Shown here piece by piece: positions 32,742-39,486 of a stretch of 39,486 nucleotides of DNA. The notes under the pieces were generated by a model. The model was not told the origin of the DNA and did not search any database. It worked only from the letters and a program-made list of their open reading frames with translations. Both the position numbers and the translations under genes were made by a program. Origin of the DNA: JBDZVM01 sp040255675 (GTDB taxonomy: Bacteria; Actinomycetota; Actinomycetes; Acidothermales; Acidothermaceae). The DNA lies in the NCBI GenBank assembly GCA_040255675.1, contig JBDZVM010000035.1, forward strand, positions 1-39,486, in the 5' to 3' direction. Every line of letters begins with the position of its first letter. Positions within the stretch are counted from its first letter, which is position 1.

Positions 32742-33845
32742 TTAGATCGTGCTCCGACGGCCTAAGCGTCGGCGGGCGATGCCGACGACCCCACGCGGAG
32801 CGAAGAGCGCGAACCCAAGAAGTAACACACCGAGGACGACGCGGTTGCCCCCGGCTGGAATGTCGATGCCGTATTGGCTCAGATTCGGGATTGCGGTGCG
32901 GAGCCACTCCTCCAAGGGTATGACGATCATCGCTCCGATCAAGGGGCCTTGCCATGAACCAAGGCCACCGATGAGAGCGACGAGCACGATATCGATCGAG
33001 AACGACAGGTCGAAGGTCCCCGTTGGTTCGATATAGCCGGTCATGAAGGCCGTCACCGCACCGGCCATCCCTGCCAGTGCCGAGCCGAGCAGCAAGGCCC
33101 GTAGCTTCACACCGAAAGTGCGCACACCGATCACCCGTGCGCCGTCTTCGTCTTCTCGAATCGCTCGCAAGGCGTGGCCGAACTTCGAACGCTCAACGAG
33201 AAAGGCGACGATGGTGGCGAGAATCGCCAAACCGAGGAATACGTCGAAGAACCGCATCGCAAGGGTGCGCGAGCTGCCCGTCGTGTCTACCGTTGTGTAG
33301 ATGCCCTGAACCCCGCCCAAGAATGGGCTGTTGAATACGAGCACCTGAACCAGGACGACGAGAATCAGCGTAAAAATCGCAAAATAGAAGCCACGAAGCC
33401 GGAGCGTGACAAAACCGATAGGGAGCCCGACGACCACGGCGATCAGACCGGCCGGCAATATTGTCGCCCACATGTTCCAGCCGAGGTGGCTGTTCAGCAG
33501 CGCCGCGGTGTAGACGCCCCCGCCGTAAAGCACTCCGATCCCGAAGTTGAGGTATCCGCCGTAACCGCCGAGCAGGTTCCAGCCTTGTGCGACCGCTACC
33601 GTGAGCAGGGCAGTCGTGAGCGTGGTCAACGTGCCAAGGTGCACTGAACGCGCCACGACCAGCAAGACGACGAAGAACACGGCTACGATGCATGGGCCCA
33701 GCCACACACGCGAGCGCCTCTCGGATCGTGCGCTCGACTTTCGAGCGGGCGCCAAGGCGACGTCGTCTGGCGCGATACTCGGGTCACCGGGGGTTCCCGG
33801 GGCCTCGTGTCCGTCGGTCTCGTCGTATGTTCGCGGTTCGGTCAT
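32742..33845 (-). CDS. livM: Branched-chain amino acid-type ABC permease LivM
   Basis: A 367-residue permease. A hydrophilic, Asp/Pro/Arg-rich N-terminus of about 45 residues precedes the LivM core, with GWNLLGGYGGYLNFGIGVLYGGG, RLRGFYFAIFTLILVVLVQVL and the ATPase-contact loop FGHALRAIREDEDGARVIGV. ATG 33845 overlaps the livH stop by one base; the frame extends far upstream through livH but that part is a shadow. It is the last gene of the liv operon. Substrate may be branched-chain amino acids, urea, or short amides or acids. Confidence 0.92.
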   Translation of the reverse strand: MTEPRTYDETDGHEAPGTPGDPSIAPDDVALAPARKSSARSERRSRVWLGPCIVAVFFVVLLVVARSVHLGTLTTLTTALLTVAVAQGWNLLGGYGGYLNFGIGVLYGGGVYTAALLNSHLGWNMWATILPAGLIAVVVGLPIGFVTLRLRGFYFAIFTLILVVLVQVLVFNSPFLGGVQGIYTTVDTTGSSRTLAMRFFDVFLGLAILATIVAFLVERSKFGHALRAIREDEDGARVIGVRTFGVKLRALLLGSALAGMAGAVTAFMTGYIEPTGTFDLSFSIDIVLVALIGGLGSWQGPLIGAMIVIPLEEWLRTAIPNLSQYGIDIPAGGNRVVLGVLLLGFALFAPRGVVGIARRRLGRRSTI

Positions 33846-34717
33846 TACACGATCCTCGCTGGTGTACTGACAAGACCCTCTTTGCGGACAAGGAGGGCGC
33901 TGGCGAGCAGGGCATAAAGGATCAGATACGTGTACTGGGCAGGCAGGTAGGAACCCGCCAAGGATTCGACCAATCCGACGAGCGTTCCCGACATCAGAAT
34001 GTTGGCAACCGAGCCGACGCCCCCGAGGAGAACCACGAGGAAGGTCCAGGCCAGCCAGCGCACGTGTTCTTGTGGGGAGAACGGCAGGTTCAGCGCGAGT
34101 ACGGTGCCGCCAAAGGCGGCAAGTGCGATGCCCAGCGCGAAGACATGCCGCGACATCCTCGCTACGTCGATACCTACGAGCGTTGCGACATCGCGACTCT
34201 GGCCGATTCCACGTATAGCGGCGCCGGTATTGGTGCGAGTCAAGAACGCGTGAAAGGACAACAACAACAGGAGGGTTACTCCGGCGGTGACGAGTTGCGC
34301 GACCGGGATGTTGAGGGTCCAAAACCGTAGCACGGCACCTAGGTAGCCGACGTCGACGCTACGAGTATCTGTTGCCCAGATAACGATCGCGACGCTTTCG
34401 ACGGCGACCATCAATCCGAAATATGCCAGGACGCTGGTCGTGTCGCTTTCGCGTGAAAGACGCCATGCCGTGCCTCGATGCAGACCGAGCCCGAGAAGAT
34501 AGAACAACACGATCACGGGCGGGATCGCCAGTAGTGGGTCGATCCCGTACCCGTTGACGAACTGCCAATAGACGAGCGCTGCAAGCACGAGAATCGCGCT
34601 GTGCGCAATGTTGATTATTCGTAGGACCCCGAGGATCACGCTGAGACCTAGCGCGAATCCAGCGTAGGTGGCGCCGAGCAAGAGGCCGTTGGCGACCGCA
34701 TTCGCCAGTTGGGTCAT
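33845..34717 (-). CDS. livH: Branched-chain amino acid-type ABC permease LivH
   Basis: A 290-residue integral membrane permease. ANGLLLGATYAGFALGLSVI and LGVLRIINIAHSAILVLAAL near the N-terminus and TNTGAAIRGIGQSRDVATLVGIDV as the cytoplasmic EAA-like loop are typical. It pairs with LivM in the channel. It is 16 nt downstream of livF and overlaps the livM start. Confidence 0.92.
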   Translation of the reverse strand: MTQLANAVANGLLLGATYAGFALGLSVILGVLRIINIAHSAILVLAALVYWQFVNGYGIDPLLAIPPVIVLFYLLGLGLHRGTAWRLSRESDTTSVLAYFGLMVAVESVAIVIWATDTRSVDVGYLGAVLRFWTLNIPVAQLVTAGVTLLLLLSFHAFLTRTNTGAAIRGIGQSRDVATLVGIDVARMSRHVFALGIALAAFGGTVLALNLPFSPQEHVRWLAWTFLVVLLGGVGSVANILMSGTLVGLVESLAGSYLPAQYTYLILYALLASALLVRKEGLVSTPARIV

Positions 34718-34733
34718 GATGTCGACTCCCCAG

Positions 34734-35480
34734 TCACAGATTGAGCCATTGTTTGATCAGCCCGTCCAGCGATCCGGCAAAGTCTCCTACTTCGCCCTCG
34801 AGGTGGTTTCGTCCGTACGTGAGGGTGTAGACGTAGTCGGCGATGTTTACCGCCGCTCGAACGTTTTGGTCGACGAGCAATATCGTGCGCCCTTCTGCCT
34901 TCAGTTTCGCAATCTCGTCGTACATGCCGTCCACCAGGATGGGCGCCAGGCCGACCGATGGCTCGTCGATAAGAAGCACCGATGGATCGAGGAGGAGGCT
35001 GCGCCCGAACTCGAGCATTCTTGCCTGGCCGCCACTCAGGCTACCTGCCGGGCGTCGCCTCAAGGCCGCTAGCTCCGGGTATCGGTTGAAGGTGCCTTCG
35101 ATGGCGGCGGCCAATTTCGTCGGTTCTTTACGCAACAGCCAGCCGCCGAGGCGAAGGTTCTCTTCCACCGTGAGGTCTGGGAAGACCGAACGGCCCTGGG
35201 GGAGGAGTGAGACTCCTCGTTCGATCCGCTCTCGTGGTGTCAGTGCACTGATGTCGTCGTCGCCGAGCTGGACGCCGCCCGTGCGCGCGTAGAGGAACCC
35301 CGCCAGAACTCTGAGAACCGTCGATTTGCCGGAGCCGTTCGGTCCCAAGACAGCCGTTACTTTCCCTGGCCGCACCTGCAAGCTGACGCCATTCAAGACC
35401 AAGTCGTGTGTGTGGTAACCCGCGACGACGTCGCGCATCCGAAGCGTCGGCGCCTCTGTGGCACGCATCGTGGTCGGCAC
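34734..35480 (-). CDS. livF: ABC transporter ATPase LivF
   Basis: A 248-residue ATPase: Walker A GPNGSGKS (46-53), Q-loop in LLPQGRSVFPDLTVEENLRLG, signature LSGGQARMLEFGRSL, Walker B VLLIDEPSVGLAP and VDQN in place of the switch histidine motif, as is normal in LivF. The start is GTG 35480, overlapping the livG stop; ATG 35468 is an alternative because the AGGAG site is very close to the GTG. Confidence 0.93.
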   Translation of the reverse strand: MPTTMRATEAPTLRMRDVVAGYHTHDLVLNGVSLQVRPGKVTAVLGPNGSGKSTVLRVLAGFLYARTGGVQLGDDDISALTPRERIERGVSLLPQGRSVFPDLTVEENLRLGGWLLRKEPTKLAAAIEGTFNRYPELAALRRRPAGSLSGGQARMLEFGRSLLLDPSVLLIDEPSVGLAPILVDGMYDEIAKLKAEGRTILLVDQNVRAAVNIADYVYTLTYGRNHLEGEVGDFAGSLDGLIKQWLNL

Positions 35481-36223
35481 TACTCCTCACTCCCGTCGAC
35501 AGCATCGAGCGGCCGCCCCAGGTAAGCCTCGATGACTTCGGGATGCGAAGTGACTTCCTCAGGCGACCCCTCGGTGACGACCGCGCCCGCGCCCATGCAG
35601 ATGATGCGGGAGCATAAGCGCGTGAGGTCGGGTATCTCGTGGCTCACGATGAGAAACGACGTCCCGCGCTCGTTGCATTCGCGGATGCGCGTTCGCATCA
35701 GTTCCTTGACGCTTGGATGCACGCCGGCGAAGGGTTCGTCCATCAAGACGAGGTGAGGGTCAGTCATAAGGGCACGCACGAACTCGAGAAGCTTTTGTTG
35801 GCCGCCGGACAATTCGCTGGCGGGCGTGTGCTTGTGCGCGGCGAGTCCGACGAATCCGAGGAGCTCATCGACTCGGGCTTGCCACGCTCGTGCCCCCCCG
35901 CGCCGATGCAACACGGGCACCAACATGTTCTCGGCCAGGGTGAGTGTGGAGAAGACCCGCGGGGCTTGGAAGGTCCGCGCGATGCCCGCTTCGATGAATG
36001 CGCTACTCGACGCCCCCGACAGGACTCGACCGCCCACCTTGATGACCCCGCTGTCAGGTGAGTAGACGCCGTTCAGCAGGTTGAGCGTGGTCGTCTTCCC
36101 AGAACCGTTGGGCCCGATGAGCCCGACGATTGATGAGGAGCCGATGGCGAGGGAGGCACCGCGCACGGCCGTTAGACCGCCAAAGCGTTTCGTAAGCGAA
36201 TTCGCTTCGACAACCGCGTTCAT
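35480..36223 (-). CDS. livG: ABC transporter ATPase LivG
   Basis: A 247-residue ATPase: Walker A GPNGSGKT (37-44), LNGVYSPDSGVIKVGGR after it, the LivG-typical GIARTFQAPRVFSTLTLAENM, signature LSGGQQKLLEFVRAL, Walker B LVLMDEPFAGVHP and IVSHE. ATG 36223 with GAGGGAGA upstream is preferred over the earlier in-frame start at 36304, which would overlap livK. Confidence 0.93.
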   Translation of the reverse strand: MNAVVEANSLTKRFGGLTAVRGASLAIGSSSIVGLIGPNGSGKTTTLNLLNGVYSPDSGVIKVGGRVLSGASSSAFIEAGIARTFQAPRVFSTLTLAENMLVPVLHRRGGARAWQARVDELLGFVGLAAHKHTPASELSGGQQKLLEFVRALMTDPHLVLMDEPFAGVHPSVKELMRTRIRECNERGTSFLIVSHEIPDLTRLCSRIICMGAGAVVTEGSPEEVTSHPEVIEAYLGRPLDAVDGSEE

Positions 36224-36252
36224 GTACGAATCTCCCTCGCCACCAGACGTCG

Positions 36253-37557
36253 CTATTTGCTTGACGAGACCACCGGGTCTGATGTTGCCGCGGCAGGTGG
36301 CCAAACGACTTGGTCGCCCTTGTCTTTCTGGTACTGCGTGAGCAGGCCCGCGAAGTCGACTGTGCCGTCATCGCTGTCATATTTGAGCGTTCCGGCGGCC
36401 GTCTCGAAGGAATGACCCTGCACATAATCCCAGAGCGCCTTTTGGTCGAGCGTCTTGGCCCCCTCGACGGTCTGTTGCAAGACCTGGAGTGCCGCGAAGC
36501 CGGCGATCGCGTACGCGGGAGGAGAGTCGTACCCAAGCTTTTCCTTCAGGTGCTGCGTCAGGTCGGCGAGCCCCTGGGCATTCGTCTTGGGCGACGACAG
36601 AGTGGTGCTGAACACGTTGAACGCGCCGTCTCCAAGGTCTTTCCAGTTCGGAAGGGTAGTTACCTCGGCGCCGCAAGAGCAGTACAACCGCGGGTGGTAG
36701 CCGACCTGGTACACAGTCTTCGCGATCAAGAATCCATCGTTGGGCAACGTGAGAGCGAGTAGGGCGTCCGCGTTCGACGCCTTTACTTGTTGGATCATAC
36801 TCGTGAGGTTCGTAGCCTTGCTGTCGTATTTCTCGTTGAAGACGACCTTGATGCCCGCTTTCTTCGCGAAGTTCACGGCGCCATCGGAGTCGCTGTATCC
36901 GTTCAGCGCGGCGAGCGTGAACGTGGCCTGCGCCGTGACGATCGCGATTGTCTTCGGCTGCTCGTTCGCGGGCAGACTCGCAATCATGTCAAAGAAAGCT
37001 TTGCTGTATTCGGTGTCTTGGTACGTCCAAGAACTGATCAGGCTCTTGTACTTCTCGTGAAGCTGCTTGCTCACGAATCCGCCGTTAAACAGGACCTTCT
37101 GAGCGCGAGCGGCGATCGGCACAATCGCGCCGCCGATTGCGGTCGAGAACGGCGCCAACAATAAGTCGGCGTGGTCGCGGTCAATGAGCTGCTGGTAGAG
37201 CTGCTGAGCGGTCGTCTGGTTGCTCTCGTCGTCGTATATCTTGAGTTCGACCGGCCGCCCGAGAAGACCGCCGGAGGCATTTACCTGGTCTTGCCAATAC
37301 TTGGCCGCCGCGAGGTATCCAGCCGACGGGCCGGAGTTCGAACCGGTGAGACCAAGAGTTCCGCCGATCACAATCGGCTTTCCGCTCCCGGCCGCTGCCG
37401 AACTCGACGAAGTCGCGGCAGCACTTGGGGTCGAATTGGCAGGTTGGCTCGCGGATGAGCCTGTGGTTGAGCCTGATGAACACGATGCGAGAACTGTGCC
37501 GACGACGGCCAGTAACGTGGCAGCGAGTCGGCTGCGCTTGGCCATTGAAAAGCCCAT
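36253..37557 (-). CDS. livK: ABC transporter substrate-binding lipoprotein LivK-like
   Basis: A 434-residue lipoprotein. The lipobox LASC places the lipidated cysteine at 26, with a Ser/Ala-rich linker to about residue 58. PIVIGGTLGLTGSNSGPSAG, NASGGLLGRPVELKIYDDES and LLAPFSTAIGGAIVPIAARA are the standard type 1 amino-acid/amide receptor segments. Such proteins bind branched-chain amino acids, amides or aromatic and short-chain acids; the ligand is not determined. It is first in the liv operon, and a 6-bp-arm inverted repeat lies about 90 bp upstream. ATG 37545 (M5) is a possible alternative start. Confidence 0.92.
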   Translation of the reverse strand: MGFSMAKRSRLAATLLAVVGTVLASCSSGSTTGSSASQPANSTPSAAATSSSSAAAGSGKPIVIGGTLGLTGSNSGPSAGYLAAAKYWQDQVNASGGLLGRPVELKIYDDESNQTTAQQLYQQLIDRDHADLLLAPFSTAIGGAIVPIAARAQKVLFNGGFVSKQLHEKYKSLISSWTYQDTEYSKAFFDMIASLPANEQPKTIAIVTAQATFTLAALNGYSDSDGAVNFAKKAGIKVVFNEKYDSKATNLTSMIQQVKASNADALLALTLPNDGFLIAKTVYQVGYHPRLYCSCGAEVTTLPNWKDLGDGAFNVFSTTLSSPKTNAQGLADLTQHLKEKLGYDSPPAYAIAGFAALQVLQQTVEGAKTLDQKALWDYVQGHSFETAAGTLKYDSDDGTVDFAGLLTQYQKDKGDQVVWPPAAATSDPVVSSSK

Positions 37558-37933
37558 GACGCCTTGTTTGCCCTTTCACTTGTATGCGATGGAGATGCAC
37601 GAACTTCGGGAATCGTCGGCAGTAGCGAGTTGTGAGAGCGAGGCCGTAAACGCGCATGTAGCGGTACGCGTTGGTGTTCGCCCGAAGCTCACCACGCCTT
37701 TCCTGGGACTGCAATGGCTCCGTACTGTGACACTGCGGATTGAAGCCTGTCAAGCAAAGCCCTCATAACGGTGCCGAATCATTGAGCGTGACGATCTTCC
37801 GAAATCGCATAATGGCCCTCCCTCTCAACAGGTATCGAAGACTTTGCCCAGGCAACGCCGAGTCAGCGTGCACAGCTCTTTGGCTGAAATGTATGCGGTC
37901 GGATGTTCGGCCGGTGCCGTAGAGTGACAAGAT
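37558..37933. promoter_or_regulatory. Intergenic region upstream of livK with inverted repeat
   Basis: About 375 bp with no convincing gene; a 60-codon open frame at 37740-37922 on the plus strand has no ribosome site or recognisable product. AACGCG (37649-37654) and CGCGTT (37667-37672) form an inverted repeat with a 12-nt spacer, roughly 90 bp before livK, and could bind a TetR- or GntR-type regulator. Confidence 0.4.
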
Positions 37934-39184
37934 TCATGGATCGTCCTCACAGGACAAGTCCCAGTCGTGCGTGACAGAATCGACGACGTCTGTCAAGCGA
38001 GCTTTTTCGAGCAGCGCCCGGCGAAGACGCCCGAAAAGACGAGCTTGCCCATGCGTCAGGGCGGCGGTGATGATCCCGTCGCGGCTATACACCCAGGCGG
38101 CTGGTACGCCGTTGTTGGCTCTGAGTCGTGCTATTGCGTCGCCGGGCATGGCGGCACCGACGTATTGGGTTCGAATGCCGTACTGATCTGACCAGAAGTA
38201 CGAAGGGCCACAGCGGATCGGCGAGCCGTCGTCGCATAGCAGGCGTCTGACCATGACGTCAGCTTGTTCCGTCGCGGCGGCCCAATGCTCGTATCGCACG
38301 TGCCGATCGAGTGTTGGCTCGAACCACTTCGAGACGTCACCGACTGCGTAAATTCCATCGACCGACGTTCGCCCGTACTCGTCGCAGACGACGCCGTCGT
38401 CCAGCAGAAGGCCGCTGCCGTCGAGCCATTGCGTATTCGGACGTATTCCGACGGCGACGAGTACGAGGTCAGTTCGAATCCGCGAGCCGTCCGCTAGCGT
38501 GATCTCACGTGCCGTCGGGTCGGTATTGCCGTTGAGTTCGTCTACCCGAGCGGCGCATCGAAACGTCACTCCGTGATCCTCGTGTACCTGTAAGAGGTAC
38601 CTGGCGAAGCTCTCGCCGAGTGGCGTCTTAGCGAGCGGAAAGGGCCCAGCTTCGACAACTTCGACACGTGTTGTCGAGCTGAGCGTCGCCGCGACCTCGA
38701 GACCGATGAAACCCGCACCGATGATAACGACGTGCTGAGCTTCCGATGCGGCTGTGCGAAGGGCAATCGCGTCGTCGAGGGTGCGCAGGGTTAAGCAGCG
38801 GGAAAGTAGCCCGGCACTCGCGAGGTTGACTGGGCTCGCACCAGTTGCGATAACCAGCCGATCGAAGTTGATCGAGCGCCCAGACGCAAGATGGATGGCC
38901 CGGCGCTCGCAATCGAGGTGTTGCGCCGGCGTGCCGAGAAGCCATTCCACACCAAGGTTATCGAGCTCGCTTCGAGCGCAGAGCCGAGTGGCTTCGACGG
39001 TCTGCTTTCCGGCTAAGAGCTCCTTCGATAGCGGAGGTCGGTCGTAAGGTGGCCACCGCTCGTCTCCAATGCAGGTGATTTGCCCCGCGAAGCCGTGTCG
39101 ACGCAATGCTTTGATCGTATGCAAGCCCGCCAGGGAGGCACCGACGATTACCACGTTCGGCGATCGTCGACTCACGGATTCCAT
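37934..39184 (-). CDS. Ferredoxin reductase (FAD-dependent, P450 redox-partner type)
   Basis: A 416-residue NAD(P)H- and FAD-binding flavoprotein of the rhodocoxin/putidaredoxin reductase class. The FAD motif is VVIVGASLAGLHTIKALRR (near 11-29), the NAD(P)H motif VVIIGAGFIGLEVAATL lies mid-protein, and ILVAVGIRPNT-like and GIYAVGDVSKW segments complete the fold. It would pass electrons from NAD(P)H to the ferredoxin encoded 9 nt upstream, and onward to a monooxygenase such as a cytochrome P450, none of which is inside the window. Confidence 0.93.
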   Translation of the reverse strand: MESVSRRSPNVVIVGASLAGLHTIKALRRHGFAGQITCIGDERWPPYDRPPLSKELLAGKQTVEATRLCARSELDNLGVEWLLGTPAQHLDCERRAIHLASGRSINFDRLVIATGASPVNLASAGLLSRCLTLRTLDDAIALRTAASEAQHVVIIGAGFIGLEVAATLSSTTRVEVVEAGPFPLAKTPLGESFARYLLQVHEDHGVTFRCAARVDELNGNTDPTAREITLADGSRIRTDLVLVAVGIRPNTQWLDGSGLLLDDGVVCDEYGRTSVDGIYAVGDVSKWFEPTLDRHVRYEHWAAATEQADVMVRRLLCDDGSPIRCGPSYFWSDQYGIRTQYVGAAMPGDAIARLRANNGVPAAWVYSRDGIITAALTHGQARLFGRLRRALLEKARLTDVVDSVTHDWDLSCEDDP

Positions 39185-39193
39185 AAAAGATCT

Positions 39194-39391
39194 TTACCTG
39201 TGCTCGGACAACGACAAGGCCGAGTTCGGGCATGAGGCAACTGCCTCGCGAACGATGGCGATGTTGTCGTCGGTCACCTGCCCGATGATGACGACCCGAC
39301 CGTCCTCGTCCGAAATATCGAACACCTCCGGCGCGATGAGTACGCAGTTGCCAAAGCCGCAGCACTTCGTTCGGTCTGCCTCGACGTGCAT
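39194..39391 (-). CDS. Small ferredoxin, [3Fe-4S] P450 type
   Basis: A 65-residue ferredoxin. KCCGFGNCVLIAPEVFDI supplies the first two cluster cysteines (C-x5-C), and ASCPNSALSL supplies the third as CP. The residue at the variable position of the C-x-x-?-x-x-C pattern is phenylalanine, so the cluster is most likely [3Fe-4S], as in many actinobacterial P450 redox partners. The extra Cys next to the first is unusual. AGGAGA precedes ATG 39391. It is co-transcribed with the reductase gene. Confidence 0.93.
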   Translation of the reverse strand: MHVEADRTKCCGFGNCVLIAPEVFDISDEDGRVVIIGQVTDDNIAIVREAVASCPNSALSLSEHR

Positions 39392-39400
39392 CGTTGTCTC

Positions 39401-39454
39401 CTTAGTCGGCTTGCCGACGTCGTCCGCTTATTCGGCTTGCCGACGTCGTCCGCT
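39401..39454 (-). repeat. Tandem duplication of a 26-nt unit upstream of the ferredoxin gene
   Basis: Two 28-nt copies (39401-39428 and 39427-39454), offset by 26 nt, differ at one base. Each contains CGGCTTGCCG and CGACGTCG, both self-complementary apart from the two central bases of the first. It fills the 62-bp gap between the ferredoxin start and the putative upstream stop codon, so it could be a doubled operator or a slippage duplication. Confidence 0.75.
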
Positions 39455-39486
39455 CAGTCGCCTAAGATGACGTCGGCGCTTTTCTT
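39454..39486 (-). CDS. Possible 3' end of an upstream gene (partial)
   Basis: From the right edge one minus-strand frame reads KKSADVILGD and then TGA (39456-39454). It is the only one of the three frames with a sensible ending near the ferredoxin leader. In P450 electron-transfer operons the P450 gene often precedes the ferredoxin, so this may be its last codons. Ten residues are too few to identify. Confidence 0.25.
   Translation of the reverse strand, partial: KKSADVILGD

Noticed and set aside
39401..39454. CRISPR-like array
   Set aside because: Only two abutting copies, no spacers and no cas genes.

Overview
The window is GC-rich DNA from an actinobacterium (Actinomycetota); I cannot place it more finely by eye. 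The evidence is GTG/TTG starts, a Gram-positive-type Tad (Flp) pilus locus without secretin, an oligoribonuclease gene next to tRNA-His, a sigma-70-like gene coupled to a membrane partner of the CU044_5270 type, LivFGHMK and CUT2 sugar ABC operons, and a ferredoxin/ferredoxin reductase pair of the cytochrome P450 redox-partner type. No phage, transposase, integrase or CRISPR array was seen. A 100-N gap at 28704-28803 is flanked by identical 55-bp ends and is almost certainly an assembly join.

Layout. 1-4.9 kb: a 14-TM drug-efflux MFS protein behind a perfect 9-bp inverted repeat, about 670 bp of hairpin-rich non-coding DNA, an orphan NarL-type response regulator, and a free-standing DnaB-C-terminal-like ATPase translationally coupled to an isoprenylcysteine-methyltransferase-like membrane enzyme. 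4.8-7.4 kb (minus): an acyltransferase-3 protein and a large GT-C-like membrane protein, overlapping and divergent from the pilus locus. 7.7-16.0 kb (plus): a compact Tad operon of two Flp prepilins (the second a 49-aa TTG-start gene), TadE, TadG-like, CpaB, CpaE, CpaF, a von Willebrand A-TadB fusion and TadC. It has a strong stem-loop after the major pilin gene and a terminator-like hairpin after tadC. No prepilin peptidase is present.

16.4-19.2 kb: murL-murD2, the two-gene alternative route for D-Glu in peptidoglycan, in which MurD2 adds L-Glu and MurL epimerises it on the nucleotide precursor. 19.2-24.9 kb holds a small lipoprotein, a VOC protein, a DEDDh exonuclease, a PP2C/SpoIIE phosphatase whose 3' end overlaps an antisense tRNA-Lys, a 60-aa conserved-looking small protein, a BrkB/YihY membrane protein, tRNA-His and orn. 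25-28.7 kb: moaA, divergent from a sigma factor, its membrane partner and a secreted I36-type protein, followed by a canonical terminator.

29-37.6 kb (minus): a CUT2 sugar ABC operon with a LacI-type operator core upstream, then a complete livK-G-F-H-M operon. 37.9-39.5 kb (minus): a ferredoxin reductase and a ferredoxin behind a 26-nt tandem repeat, with what may be the last codons of another gene at the right edge.

The most interesting items are the VWA-TadB fusion and twin pilins of the Tad locus, the murL/murD2 pair, the DnaB-like ATPase coupled to a membrane methyltransferase, and several unassigned operator-like repeats. None of these amounts to a demonstrably new system from sequence alone.
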